Shown in pieces: positions 31,789 to 41,147 of a stretch of 64,000 nt of DNA; within the stretch, counting starts at the first letter, position 1; every line of letters begins with the position of its first letter. Origin of the DNA: Mesorhizobium sophorae (GTDB lineage: Bacteria; Pseudomonadota; Alphaproteobacteria; Rhizobiales; Rhizobiaceae); assembly GCF_002270415.1 (NCBI RefSeq), contig NZ_NNRI01000001.1, positions 186,001 through 250,000 on the forward strand, read 5' to 3'. A program made the position numbers and the translations under genes. The notes under the pieces are model-generated. The model made no database searches. It was not told the origin of the DNA and saw only the letters and a list, made by a program, of their open reading frames with translations.

Positions 31789-34095
31789 ATGGTGAACGTC
31801 CCTGTGAATGCCGAAAACCAGCCGGTCCCGATCCGTGCCGGCACCGAAGCCGAAGTCGCGACGGGCAGGGCGGACGGCGAAAACGCGGCCAGGATTCCCG
31901 GCGGACCCGCCGAGTTCGACCGGATCCAGCCGCGCCTCAAGGCGATGCTGCGGGTCGCGCGCTATCATGGCGTCGAACTCGACCCCAACGAGTTCAGGGC
32001 GGCGGTCCCAAGCCCGGTCCCGAACGCGGCTGACCTCTCGCAATGGGCCCAGAACGGCGGCATGTGGTCGCGCGCGCTTCGCATCCGCTGGTCGCATCTC
32101 CTGCGCTTCGAGCACACGGGGCCGGTCGTCCTGCTGTTCAATGACGGTGGCGCGGGTCTGCTCACCGGGGCCAGCCCGGAGCGGAAGGTCGTCTTCCTCA
32201 AGAGCGCGGGCGCGCCCGACGATGACGAAGCCATCGCCATCGACGAATTGCGGCTGTCGCAGGTGTGGACGGGTGAGGCGGTGTTGTTGCGTCCGGCGCG
32301 ATCCTACATCGCTGCCGATGCGCCTTTCACGCTGCGCTGGTTGATCGACCTGGTACGGTTAGAAGGCCGTTCCATGCGTGACATCGGTATCGCCTCGTTC
32401 ACGCTCAGCATCCTTACCGTTCTGCCGCCGATCATCGTCATGACGCTGGTCAACAAGGTGCTGCAGTTCAACAGCGTTTCGACCCTAGTGCTGCTGTCGG
32501 CCATAATCGCCGTCCTGTTCGTTTACGAGACGCTCCTCGGCCACGCCCGAAGGCTGATCATCAACGTCGTCGGCGCCCGGCTGGACACCAAACTGAACTT
32601 GCATGTCTTCAGCCGGCTCCTGCGCCTGCCACTCGACTATTTCGAGCGTCATCCGGCCGGCCAGACGATGTACCACCTCGCGCAGATCTATCGCATCCGC
32701 GAGTTCCTGACCGGAAAACTCCTCAGCACGTTCCTCGATCTCATCACGCTCTGCGTGCTGATCCCGGTGATGTTCTACATCAACGCCACGCTCGGCTGGA
32801 TCGTGCTTGCCTGCGCGGGCGTGATCATGCTGATCATCTTCGCCTTTCTCGCGCCACTGCGCCGCAGCTACCAGCAGGTGGTCGAAGCGGAGACCTGGAA
32901 GTCGGCGGCGCTCGGCGAAACCGTCGTCGGCATCAAGACGGTGAAGGCGCTCGGTCTGGAGCCGCAACGCAAGGCGCTTTGGGATGAGCGGGTGGCGGAC
33001 GCGGGCAGGGCCCGCCTTGCCTTCGGGCAGCTTGCCAACTGGCCGCAGACGCTTGTCACGCCAATCGAGCGTGTCATGGTCCTCGGAACCATGTTGATCG
33101 GCGCTTATCTCGCGATGAGCGACACCTCTGGCTACATGATCGGCAGCCTGTTCGCATTCATGATGATCGCCCAACGCGTCGCGCAGCCTCTCGTTGGTCT
33201 TGCTCGACTGGTCGAGGACTTCGAGGAGGTAGGGGCGGCAATCGGCGAGGCAGGATCCGTCCTCAACCGACCCCTGGAAAGCAGTTCGAATTCGACCGGC
33301 CTAAGGCCGAAGCTCGTTGGCGAGATCAGTTTCCGTGACCTGACCTTCTCCTACCTCGGCACCAAGACGCCGGCGCTCGACCGGGTCAGCTTCGACATTC
33401 CGGCAGGGACGATGTTCGGCATCGTCGGGCGCAGCGGTTCGGGAAAATCGACGGTTGCGAGGCTGCTGCAGGGGATCAATCGCGATTACAGCGGTTTTCT
33501 CAAGCTGGATGGCGTCGACCTCAAGGAAATCAACCTGCGTCACCTTCGCCAGGGGCTCGGCGTGGTCCTCCAGGACAATTTCCTGTTCCGCGGGTCGATT
33601 CGCGACAACATCATCGCCGGGCGCCCCGGCCTGACCCTTTCGGATGCCATGCGAGCCGCCCATCTTGCCGGCGCCGAAGAGTTCATCGAACGCATGCCGA
33701 ACGGCTATGACACCTATATCGAGGAAGGGTCGCCCAACCTGTCGGGCGGTCAAAAGCAGCGGCTGGCGATCGCGCGCGCGCTCATCCACAATCCGACCGT
33801 CCTGATCCTCGACGAGGCGACCAGCGCGCTTGACCCGGAGAGCGAGGCGGTGGTCAGCGCCAATCTCATGCGCATCGCCAGGGGCCGCACGATGATTATT
33901 GTCTCGCACCGGCTTGCCTCACTGACCGAGTGCGACCAGATCATGGTCATGGATCAAGGGAAGGTCCTCGATGTCGCGCCGCACGCGACCCTGCTCGAAC
34001 GATGCGCGCTCTACCGCCAGCTTTGGTTGCAGCAGAACCGACATCTCGACAGCCGTCACGGTCGTTTGGCCGCCGTGCCGCCGCGACTTGTTTGA
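31789..34095 (+). CDS. Type I secretion ABC transporter (HlyB/PrtD-like)
   Basis: A 768-residue fused permease-ATPase. Residues 45-165 look like a degenerate C39-like domain without the catalytic cysteine, as in HlyB/LapB exporters that do not cleave a leader. Residues 185-470 are six membrane helices of the ABC exporter fold. Residues 510-750 are the ATPase: Walker A GRSGSGKS at about 547-554, LSGGQ at about 650, LDEATSALD at about 674-682 and the His switch in VSHRL. It lies 215 bases after collagen gene B and 21 bases before the HlyD gene. This context points to export of the collagen proteins. No TolC-like outer-membrane gene is present in the window. Confidence 0.92.
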   Translation: MVNVPVNAENQPVPIRAGTEAEVATGRADGENAARIPGGPAEFDRIQPRLKAMLRVARYHGVELDPNEFRAAVPSPVPNAADLSQWAQNGGMWSRALRIRWSHLLRFEHTGPVVLLFNDGGAGLLTGASPERKVVFLKSAGAPDDDEAIAIDELRLSQVWTGEAVLLRPARSYIAADAPFTLRWLIDLVRLEGRSMRDIGIASFTLSILTVLPPIIVMTLVNKVLQFNSVSTLVLLSAIIAVLFVYETLLGHARRLIINVVGARLDTKLNLHVFSRLLRLPLDYFERHPAGQTMYHLAQIYRIREFLTGKLLSTFLDLITLCVLIPVMFYINATLGWIVLACAGVIMLIIFAFLAPLRRSYQQVVEAETWKSAALGETVVGIKTVKALGLEPQRKALWDERVADAGRARLAFGQLANWPQTLVTPIERVMVLGTMLIGAYLAMSDTSGYMIGSLFAFMMIAQRVAQPLVGLARLVEDFEEVGAAIGEAGSVLNRPLESSSNSTGLRPKLVGEISFRDLTFSYLGTKTPALDRVSFDIPAGTMFGIVGRSGSGKSTVARLLQGINRDYSGFLKLDGVDLKEINLRHLRQGLGVVLQDNFLFRGSIRDNIIAGRPGLTLSDAMRAAHLAGAEEFIERMPNGYDTYIEEGSPNLSGGQKQRLAIARALIHNPTVLILDEATSALDPESEAVVSANLMRIARGRTMIIVSHRLASLTECDQIMVMDQGKVLDVAPHATLLERCALYRQLWLQQNRHLDSRHGRLAAVPPRLV

Positions 34096-34116
34096 GCATC
34101 GGCTTCGGGGCGCCCC

Positions 34117-35529
34117 ATGAGCAGCATCAGCATCACCCAATCCAGCCTTCCCGCCCGCCGGCGCCGGACAGAACCGAGCGATCCGACGATGCCCGCCATC
34201 CTGGAATTCCAGTGGCCGTCGACGGCTATCGCCAATGCGCCTGTTCCGCGAATGGCGCGCAGCATCGTCTACATCATCTTGAGCATGGTCATCGCCCTGA
34301 TAACACTTGCAGGGATCATACCGGTCGATCAGGTCGTCACCACCAGAGGGCTCGTGGTCTCGCAATCGCCAAACATCGTGGTGCAGCCGCTCGAGACGGC
34401 CATCGTGCGCTCGATCGAGGTACGCGAAGGACAGCGCGTGCGAGCCGGTCAAACGCTTGCGCGCCTCGATGCGACCTTCGCCTCGGCTGACCTCACCGCG
34501 CTGGCGACACAGGTTTCGACGCTTGAGGCCGAAGTGGCGCGGTTGAAGGCGGAGGCCGACGGCAAGCCCTTCAACTATGACGGCCTGGACCCGAGCTGGA
34601 CCTTGCAGGCGTCGATCTATGATCGCCGCAAAGCCGTCTACGACGCCAAGCTGGCGAGTTTCGACCGGCAGAGCGATGAACTCAGTTCCGTGATCTCGCG
34701 TTCCCAGTCCGATGCTGACGGCTACCGCCAACGGCTGGCCGTCGCGGCCTCGATCGAACAGATGCGCAAGCAACTGGAAGAAAGACAGGTGGGGAGCCGC
34801 CTCAACACGCTTATGGCCGAGGACAACTCGGCGGAAATGTCCCGGGCGCTCGGCAACGCCTTGCAGACATCGGAAGCCGCCAAGCGACAGCAGGCGACGG
34901 TGTCCGCCGACCGCGATGGCTACATCCAGAGCTGGCGCGCCGAAGTCTCGCAAGGCCTGTCTGAGGCGGGATCGCGCATGTCGGACGCCCGCGAGCTTCT
35001 CAACAAGGCAAAGCTGCGCAAACAGCTGGTCGAGCTGAAGAGCGAGGCGGATGCCATCGTCCAGTCGGTAGCCAAGGTCTCCGTCGGCTCGATCCTGCAG
35101 TCCGGCGACCGATTGATCACGCTGGTGCCGGACGACGCGGTGCTGGAAATCGAGACGAACATTGTCGGTCGCACCAGTGGGTTCGTCCACGTCGGCGATC
35201 CGGTGGCCATCAAGTTCGACACCTTTCCATATTCGCAATATGGCCTGGCTCATGGCACTGTGCGCGCGGTCAGCCCGGATTCCTTCTCGGCTCGCGAACA
35301 AGCGCGCGACCCGAACAGCTCGTTGGCCATGCTGCCATCGGACACTGACCTGTTCTATCGCACGCAGATTTCCATCGACCAGGTCGCCCTCCATGGCGTG
35401 CCCGCCAGTTTCACGATCAGCCCCGGCATGCCGGTGACCGCCGACGTCAAGGTCGGCCGCCGCACCGTGCTCAAGTACATTCTCGGCGCCATGCTCCCCG
35501 TAGGCCAGGAAGCGATGCGGGAGCCATAG
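34117..35529 (+). CDS. HlyD-family type I secretion periplasmic adaptor
   Basis: A 470-residue membrane fusion protein. One membrane segment lies at about residues 48-72 (SIVYIILSMVIALITLAGIIP). A lipoyl half-motif follows (VVQPLETAIVRSIEVREGQRV), then a long coiled coil at about 125-310, and the beta-barrel part (VPDDAVLEIETNIVGR, GMPVTADVKVGRR). It should bridge the ABC exporter to a TolC-like channel. The ATG is 21 bases after the exporter stop, so the two form one operon. Confidence 0.92.
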   Translation: MSSISITQSSLPARRRRTEPSDPTMPAILEFQWPSTAIANAPVPRMARSIVYIILSMVIALITLAGIIPVDQVVTTRGLVVSQSPNIVVQPLETAIVRSIEVREGQRVRAGQTLARLDATFASADLTALATQVSTLEAEVARLKAEADGKPFNYDGLDPSWTLQASIYDRRKAVYDAKLASFDRQSDELSSVISRSQSDADGYRQRLAVAASIEQMRKQLEERQVGSRLNTLMAEDNSAEMSRALGNALQTSEAAKRQQATVSADRDGYIQSWRAEVSQGLSEAGSRMSDARELLNKAKLRKQLVELKSEADAIVQSVAKVSVGSILQSGDRLITLVPDDAVLEIETNIVGRTSGFVHVGDPVAIKFDTFPYSQYGLAHGTVRAVSPDSFSAREQARDPNSSLAMLPSDTDLFYRTQISIDQVALHGVPASFTISPGMPVTADVKVGRRTVLKYILGAMLPVGQEAMREP

Positions 35530-35576
35530 GCTTGGGTGCCGTGCCGCGACAAACGGAGGTATGAGTTCTCGCATCG

Positions 35577-37316
35577 ATGGCAATCCTTGACCGGCTGACT
35601 GCCCTTGCCCCGCCGGCGCTGGTGTTGCGCCGGGCGATAAAGCTTTCCGACAGCGGCAAGCCTTCAGAAGCCTTTCCGCTGATGGCAATTGCCGCGCGCG
35701 CCGGCATCACCGAGGCCGAATACCGGGTCGCTCGTTGCTATCTCGAAGGTTTGGGTGTGCCGCCGAGCCGGTCGGAAGGCGCGCGCTGGCTGCGGCGGGC
35801 GGCCGATCACGGCAGCCCCGATGCGCAGTCGCTTCTCGCCGCGCTTTACGTGGCTGGACTGGCGACACAGGAGCCCGACGGCAATCGCATCGGATCGGAA
35901 AGCCTGTTCGAGCGGGATTCCTCGCGGCAGCCGGAATTCGCGCCGGCGCTCGGTCTCGCGAAAAAAGCAGCCGAAGCCGGCTCCGCGACCGGGCAGGCAA
36001 TCCTCGGCTATATCCTCAGCAGAGGCCCCGAAGCGATGCGCGACCTCGATGCGGCGCATGGCTGGTATGAGAAGTCCGCGGCCGCCGGCTGCCCCGAGGG
36101 ATGCCTGGGCCTTGCTCTTTCGCTCGCCCGGCGCAGGCAACCTGGGCAGGCGGACAAGATTGCCGCCGAGGTTCGACGCGCTGCCGACGCGGGCCTGCCC
36201 ACCGCAATCTACCTCCTTGGGGTGCTGACCGAGCATGGGCGTGGCGTGCCGGTCGATCGAGCGGCAGCGGCGCGACTGTATCAGCTCGCTGCCGAGAAAG
36301 GCCTTCCCTCGGCCCAGTTCCGGTTGGGATTGGGGCTCATCGATGGTGGCCTTGCGGGTCAGGATATCGCGGCCGGCGAGGCGTGGCTGCGGCGCGCCGC
36401 ATTGGCGGGAAATATAGAGGCAGCCTTCCGTCTCGGCGATCGCTATGTGAAGAGTTCGCAGCCGGACTATGCGGAGGCCGCGACGTGGTATCGACGCGCG
36501 GCCGATGCAGGCCATCAGGCCGCCGCCCGCGCCTTGGCATCGCTCTATCTGTCGGGAAACGGTGTCGCCCAGGACGTCGAGGAGGGAGCGCGCTGGCTGC
36601 GCACGTCCGCAAATGCGGGAAATCAGGAAGCGCAGGTCGACTTTGCCAATCTGGTCCTCGAAGGGGCAGGCGAGCCTGACGACCGCGACCGCGCCAGTAT
36701 TGCCGGATGGTTCGAGGCGACCGCCTCGTCGGGCGATCTGGTTGCAGCCTTCAACCTCGGGCTCTGCTTTGCCCAGGGCGTCGGCGTGCGAAAGGACGAG
36801 GAGCAGGCGGCGCTATGGGTGAGGCGCGCGGCCGAAGGCGTGGCCGAGGCGCAATATGCGTATGCGCGTATGCTACAGGATGGGCGCGGCGTGGCCGCCG
36901 ACCAGAAACAAGCGCGCCTCTGGTTTGAGCGGGCGGCCAACGCCGGCATGGTCGACGCGCAGGTGGCGCTTGCCGAAATGCTCCTCAATGGGCGCGGCGG
37001 CGCATCCTTGCCCGTGGCTGCGGCGCAGTTGTTCAAGCGGGCAGCCGCCGCCGACCACGTCGGGGCGATGTTTGCGATCGGCGCCCTGTACGGGAGCGGC
37101 CAGGGTCTGTCACTCGACCCGGCGGCAGCGCAGAAATGGTTCACGGCCGCCGCCGAGCGGGGACATGGCCAGGCCCAACTCATGCTCGGGCGCTATCTTT
37201 CCAATGGCCTTGCCGGCGACCACGACCCGGCAGCCGGTCGCCTGTGGTTCGAGCGAGCGGCTGCACAAGGTGTTCAGGAAGCCGTCGACGAACTCGCCGA
37301 GTTCGCCTCGATTTGA
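35577..37316 (+). CDS. Sel1-repeat (TPR-like) protein of the secretion locus
   Basis: A 579-residue protein made almost entirely of about 14 Sel1 repeats of 36 residues, for example AEYRVARCYLEGLGVPPSRS and AQYAYARMLQDGRGVAADQK. No signal peptide or membrane segment is evident, so it is predicted cytosolic. Sel1 proteins act as protein-binding scaffolds. It starts 47 bases after the HlyD gene and is the last gene of the run. A GGAGG at 35555-35559 is placed for an ATG at 35561, which opens a 9-codon frame overlapping the real start at 35577; this may couple translation. A chaperone-like or assembly role for the very long fibres is inferred. Confidence 0.85.
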   Translation: MAILDRLTALAPPALVLRRAIKLSDSGKPSEAFPLMAIAARAGITEAEYRVARCYLEGLGVPPSRSEGARWLRRAADHGSPDAQSLLAALYVAGLATQEPDGNRIGSESLFERDSSRQPEFAPALGLAKKAAEAGSATGQAILGYILSRGPEAMRDLDAAHGWYEKSAAAGCPEGCLGLALSLARRRQPGQADKIAAEVRRAADAGLPTAIYLLGVLTEHGRGVPVDRAAAARLYQLAAEKGLPSAQFRLGLGLIDGGLAGQDIAAGEAWLRRAALAGNIEAAFRLGDRYVKSSQPDYAEAATWYRRAADAGHQAAARALASLYLSGNGVAQDVEEGARWLRTSANAGNQEAQVDFANLVLEGAGEPDDRDRASIAGWFEATASSGDLVAAFNLGLCFAQGVGVRKDEEQAALWVRRAAEGVAEAQYAYARMLQDGRGVAADQKQARLWFERAANAGMVDAQVALAEMLLNGRGGASLPVAAAQLFKRAAAADHVGAMFAIGALYGSGQGLSLDPAAAQKWFTAAAERGHGQAQLMLGRYLSNGLAGDHDPAAGRLWFERAAAQGVQEAVDELAEFASI

Positions 37317-37357
37317 GGCAGGTGTGGCGGTCGCTACAGGATTGCCACACGACGCGC

Positions 37358-38227
37358 TTACCGGATCGGCGTCTCGCCGCGAAACAATGGCTGGTGCGCC
37401 CGCATCAGGGTGGCGATCCGGTCGGCTACCTTTCGCACCGGCGGGGCGTGACGCTCCTCGTGATGGGTGACGATCCACTGGTCTGTTTCGAGTTCGGGGA
37501 TAGGGTGGGCGACGCGAACCAGCCGCGGATCGCTGTCACCGACGAAGCACGGGAAGACCGAAAGGCCGGCGCCGGCGGCCACCAGTTCGCGCACCGAATG
37601 GGTGTTGTTGCCGCGCACCGCGATGCGGTCGCCATGATGGGCTTGCAGCCAGCGCGCCGAAGCAATGTTTGCCCCTTCGCCGGTGACGCCGACGAACAGC
37701 CCGGCGGCGATGCCGTTGATCAGGTGGCGTCCGGAATAGATGGCGTGGGCGACCTTGCCGCTTAGACGGCTGGCCAGCCACTGTTCGGTCGGGCGCTCGC
37801 TTCGGATGCCGATGTCGGCGGCACGGCGTCCGATATCGACCCTGTCGGTGGTGGTGACGAGTTCCACCCTGATGCCGTCATCGACCGTCCAGATCTCGCC
37901 GATATGGGCGGAAACGAAGGCCGAGGTCCATGGCCCGGCCGAGACGCGGACAATACGGTCGGGCAGGCTTCCCTCGCGCCAGCGGGTCAGCGACTGCATT
38001 GCCGCCTCGACCTCCTCGGCGCGCCGCAGCAGTTCTTCGCCGACCGGGGTCAGTTGGTAGCCGGTCTGCTGGCGCACGAACAGCGGTTCGCCGATCTGCT
38101 TTTCGAGCGCGGTGACGCGTCGTCCGAGGGTGGCCGCGCTGAGCCGCGTGGTTCTTGTCGCCGCGCTCAGGCCACCCAGCCGCGCAACGTCGAGAAACAA
38201 CCTTAGATCGTCCCAGCCGATATCCAT
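37358..38227 (-). CDS. LysR-family transcriptional regulator
   Basis: A 289-residue regulator started at the ATG at 38227 (M-D-I-G-W-D-D-L-R-L-F-L). Residues 3-62 are the winged helix-turn-helix (GGLSAATRTTRLSAATLGRRV). The rest is a LysR substrate-binding domain that senses an unknown ligand. A frame open to 38464 upstream lacks support. It is convergent with the Sel1 gene and divergent from the small DUF1127 gene, so it is not clearly linked to either metabolic locus. Confidence 0.9.
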   Translation of the reverse strand: MDIGWDDLRLFLDVARLGGLSAATRTTRLSAATLGRRVTALEKQIGEPLFVRQQTGYQLTPVGEELLRRAEEVEAAMQSLTRWREGSLPDRIVRVSAGPWTSAFVSAHIGEIWTVDDGIRVELVTTTDRVDIGRRAADIGIRSERPTEQWLASRLSGKVAHAIYSGRHLINGIAAGLFVGVTGEGANIASARWLQAHHGDRIAVRGNNTHSVRELVAAGAGLSVFPCFVGDSDPRLVRVAHPIPELETDQWIVTHHEERHAPPVRKVADRIATLMRAHQPLFRGETPIR

Positions 38228-38462
38228 TTTGCAGAAATGAAAAACTCCTTGCGACCCTGGCTGTAGCGCGAAGCAGGCATCATACGCAAGTATGCAGGCC
38301 TTGGAGGCGTTGGATAATCGTGCCTGGCGGGACCGTGCCCAAGCACCTCGGCTGGCCAGCAAGCCAGTGCAATCCCTTCGATCGCGCATGCGCTTGGCAC
38401 GGATGCTTTGCGCTTTCGACCAACCATGCGCACTGGCCATCCACGCGCCAGAGGAGACAATC

Positions 38463-38618
38463 ATGTTGGATGAACTTCGACGCCGTTTCGCCCGCTGGCG
38501 GGCCTATCGCCAGACGCTTGCGCGCTTGAGGCATGTGTCGGACAGCACGCTGGCGGATGCCGGCATTTCCCGCCAGGAGATCCGCAAGCGCGCCCGCCAA
38601 GCCAGCCAGCGTCTTTGA
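38463..38618 (+). CDS. DUF1127-family small basic protein
   Basis: A 51-residue protein with the YjiS/DUF1127 pattern: an arginine-rich helix (LRRRFARWRAYRQTLARLR), then S-D-S-T-L-A-D-A-G-I-S-R-Q-E-I-R. A GAGGAGA ribosome-binding site precedes the ATG. Such proteins are abundant in Rhizobiales, and some members affect RNA turnover or stress and phosphate responses. The specific role here is unknown. Confidence 0.85.
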   Translation: MLDELRRRFARWRAYRQTLARLRHVSDSTLADAGISRQEIRKRARQASQRL

Positions 38619-38711
38619 GATCGTGGAGGCGGGCATTCGTCGAGACCGCCTGGTGCGGTTCCACCGTTTCAGGCAAGACGCAGAACCGCTCTATCGGCTA
38701 CCGAGCGGCGC

Positions 38712-39740
38712 TCAAGGTACCGGTGCGCCGGCTTCGATCAGCCCGGCCTGCTTGAGATCGGCCCACAAAGCCGGCGGAATGTCCTCGCGCAGGTAGGCCA
38801 GATTCTGTTTCAACTCGTCGGCTGATCGCGCGCCCGGAATGACGCTTGATACGAGAGGATGGCCGAGCGGGAACTGAAGCGCGGCCGCCGGCAGCGACAC
38901 CTTGTGACTGATGCAGATCGCCTCGATGCGGCGGACGCGCTCGAGCACCGGCTCAGGCGCCGGCCTGGTGTTGAAGGTTGCGCCCTTGACGGCGCCGGTG
39001 GCCAGGATGCCGGAATTGTAGGGCCCGCCAATGATGATCCTGGTGCCGCGTTGCTCGCACAGCGGCAGCAAGGTCGCCAGCGGCTCCTGCTCGAGCAAGG
39101 TGTAGCGGCCGGCGAGCAGGAAATAGTCGAACGCACCCGCCACGACGAAGTCGGACAGCATCTGCCATTGGTTGATGCCGACGCCGACCGCCTTGATGAC
39201 GCCTTGCGAACGCAATTCGTCGAGCGCCGGATAGGCGCCGTCCATCGCTTCCCTGAAACGGCTTCTGGCATAGGGATCCTCGCCGGGGCCGAAATGAATG
39301 GCTTCGTCCGGATCATGGATCGAGACCATGTCGACATAGTCGGTGTCGAGGCGCTTCAGCGTTCCTTCGAGCGAGCGCATCACGGCGTCGCGCGAATAGT
39401 CGAACTCGGCGCGGAATGAACCGGGCTGGTCCCACAGCGCCGGCTGAAGCTCCTCGGGCGGGATCGGCACGAGGTCGTAGCCGATCTTCGACGAGATGAC
39501 GATGTCCGCGCGGGGTAAGGATCGGACCGCCAGCCCAAGCCGGGTCTCGCTGACGCCAAAGCCATAGACGGGTGCTGTGTCGAAATAGCGGATGCCATTG
39601 TCATAGGCCGCGTGCACCGTCTGGACCGCGGCGTCGGTGTCGACGGCGCGGTACATATTGCCCAGCCCGGTGCCGCCGAGCCCGATCGTCGTCACCTTCA
39701 GGCCGTTCTTCGCGACAGCCCTGAATTCGATTTCAGCCAT
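38712..39740 (-). CDS. Aldo/keto reductase (D-threo-aldose 1-dehydrogenase-like)
   Basis: A 342-residue NAD(P)-dependent oxidoreductase of the AKR fold, started at the ATG at 39740 behind a GGAAGAGA site. It shows the family's GLGGTGLGN, GIRYFDTAPVYGFGVSE (catalytic Asp/Tyr), SSKIGYDL and KAVGVGINQW. Relatives oxidise L-fucose, D-arabinose or pyridoxal. It is divergent from the Frc-like transporter, so it may act on the imported sugar. The substrate is not determinable from sequence alone. Confidence 0.85.
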   Translation of the reverse strand: MAEIEFRAVAKNGLKVTTIGLGGTGLGNMYRAVDTDAAVQTVHAAYDNGIRYFDTAPVYGFGVSETRLGLAVRSLPRADIVISSKIGYDLVPIPPEELQPALWDQPGSFRAEFDYSRDAVMRSLEGTLKRLDTDYVDMVSIHDPDEAIHFGPGEDPYARSRFREAMDGAYPALDELRSQGVIKAVGVGINQWQMLSDFVVAGAFDYFLLAGRYTLLEQEPLATLLPLCEQRGTRIIIGGPYNSGILATGAVKGATFNTRPAPEPVLERVRRIEAICISHKVSLPAAALQFPLGHPLVSSVIPGARSADELKQNLAYLREDIPPALWADLKQAGLIEAGAPVP

Positions 39741-39844
39741 TTTCTCTTCCTGTGATCGCTGCTGTTCTTCGTGCCGGCCAAGCGGCTTCCCGCACCGCGC
39801 TCGGGCAGCGAAAAGCCCGTCGTGTATCCGGTGTCGAAAAAGCA

Positions 39845-39870
39845 TTGACACAAAAGTTGTCATATAACAA
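39845..39870 (+). promoter_or_regulatory. Promoter box and FadR-type operator before the Frc-like transporter
   Basis: TTGACA at 39845-39850 is a good -35 box; the -10 is weak (AACAAT or AATGTA, 15-18 bases on). Overlapping the spacer is TTGTCATATAACAA (39857-39870), an imperfect palindrome of the T-N-G-T...A-C-N-A kind bound by FadR-subfamily GntR proteins. The region also serves the divergent aldo/keto reductase gene. Confidence 0.45.
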
Positions 39871-39924
39871 TGTAACCAGACGACAAATGTGGGCAAGCCC
39901 GCAAAACGAAGAGGGAGGAACCAA

Positions 39925-41016
39925 GTGGACGACGAAGCGAAAAATCAGATGGAGACGGTCAATGCCGCCATCAGCCGGCGCAGTGCCTTTGCGCTGGCCG
40001 GCAAACTCGGCCTCGGTGCCGCCGGCATGGCCAGCGGAATGGCGGGTGCCGGACTTGCCGGCGGCGTCAGCGCCGCGAAAGCAGCGGATACATCGGCCGG
40101 CCTGCCGAAGAAGCCCTACAAGTTCCACTTCGTCTGCCATGTGACGCTGGACCAGTTCTTTACCCCGACCGTCTATGGCATCCAGGACGCCTGCGCGGCC
40201 TTCGGCTGCAGCTACCAGTGGACTGGTTCGCAGAAGAACGTCGTCTCCGAGATGGTCAGCGCCATGCAGACCGCGATTGCGCAGAAATCGGACGGCATTG
40301 CCGTCTGCCTGGTCGATCCGACCGCCTTCGATGCCGCAACCGACATGGCCGCCCAGGCCGGCATCCCGGTCGTCGCCTTCAACGCCGACGTGCCGGTCGG
40401 CAGCCCCAACAAGCGGCTGTCCTATGTCGGCCAGCCGCTCTACCAGTCGGGCTACAACTCGGCGCTGAAGTGGCTGAAGCTGATCCCCAAGGGCGGCCAC
40501 GTCATGCTGTCGATCGGCGTGCCCGGTTCGCTCAACACGCAGCCGCGCCTCGATGGCTACATCCAGGCGATCAAGGACAGCGGCAGCGGCGTCACTTACG
40601 ATGTCGTCAACACCGGTCCGGATCCGGCAACCGAAATCTCACGCGTCGAGAGCTACTATCTCAGCCACAAGGACGTGAAGGGCATGTTCGGCACCGGCGG
40701 TTCCGACACCTATGCCTGCGGTTTCATCTCCAACAAATATGGCCTGGTGAAAGCCGGCGGCGCCGTGGCCGGCTTCGACCTCTTCCCGCAGACGCTGGAC
40801 TTCATCAAGTCCGGCGACGTCAACTTCACTACCGACCAGCAGGCCTATCTGCAGGGCTTCCTGCCGGTCCAGCAGATGTATCTCTACAAGCTGTCGGGCG
40901 GTCTCGTCGGTCCGGCCAACAGCGACACCAGCCAGGCCTATGTGACCAAGGACAATGTCGACGCCTATGTCGGCAAGTCCCGCTTCGAGGGCCGCAGCGA
41001 CGTCGAGCCGACCTGA
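39925..41016 (+). CDS. Sugar ABC transporter substrate-binding protein (Frc-like)
   Basis: A 363-residue periplasmic binding protein. I chose the GTG at 39925, five bases after GGGAGGA; the frame is open further upstream without a site. A twin-arginine-like signal (ISRRSAFALAGKLGLGAAG) is followed by the mature part beginning near KPYKFHFVCHVTLDQFF. Family features include the first-strand loop, VVAFNADVPVG, SYVGQPLYQSGY and GTGGSDTYACG. It heads an operon with a permease and a single-domain ATPase, the FrcBCA layout. Adjacent uronate genes suggest a uronic acid or related aldose as ligand. Confidence 0.88.
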   Translation: MDDEAKNQMETVNAAISRRSAFALAGKLGLGAAGMASGMAGAGLAGGVSAAKAADTSAGLPKKPYKFHFVCHVTLDQFFTPTVYGIQDACAAFGCSYQWTGSQKNVVSEMVSAMQTAIAQKSDGIAVCLVDPTAFDAATDMAAQAGIPVVAFNADVPVGSPNKRLSYVGQPLYQSGYNSALKWLKLIPKGGHVMLSIGVPGSLNTQPRLDGYIQAIKDSGSGVTYDVVNTGPDPATEISRVESYYLSHKDVKGMFGTGGSDTYACGFISNKYGLVKAGGAVAGFDLFPQTLDFIKSGDVNFTTDQQAYLQGFLPVQQMYLYKLSGGLVGPANSDTSQAYVTKDNVDAYVGKSRFEGRSDVEPT

Positions 41017-41043
41017 CGCAGTTCAGCCAAGCGAAAACTCCTG

Positions 41044-41079
41044 CCCTCGCCACGTCATTGTCCGATGACGTAGCGAGGG
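41044..41079 (+). terminator. Strong stem-loop between binding-protein and permease genes
   Basis: CCCTCGCCACGTCAT (41044-41058) pairs with ATGACGTAGCGAGGG (41065-41079), 14 of 15 positions, around a 6-base loop. It begins 28 bases after the binding-protein stop. The lack of a T-tract suggests mRNA stabilisation or partial attenuation, giving more binding protein than membrane parts. Confidence 0.7.
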
Positions 41080-41147
41080 CGCCGCTGACTGCCGCCGGCT
41101 TGCCCGTCGCCGATCCCCGCCCAGAATTCGAAATCAGGAAGACAAGA

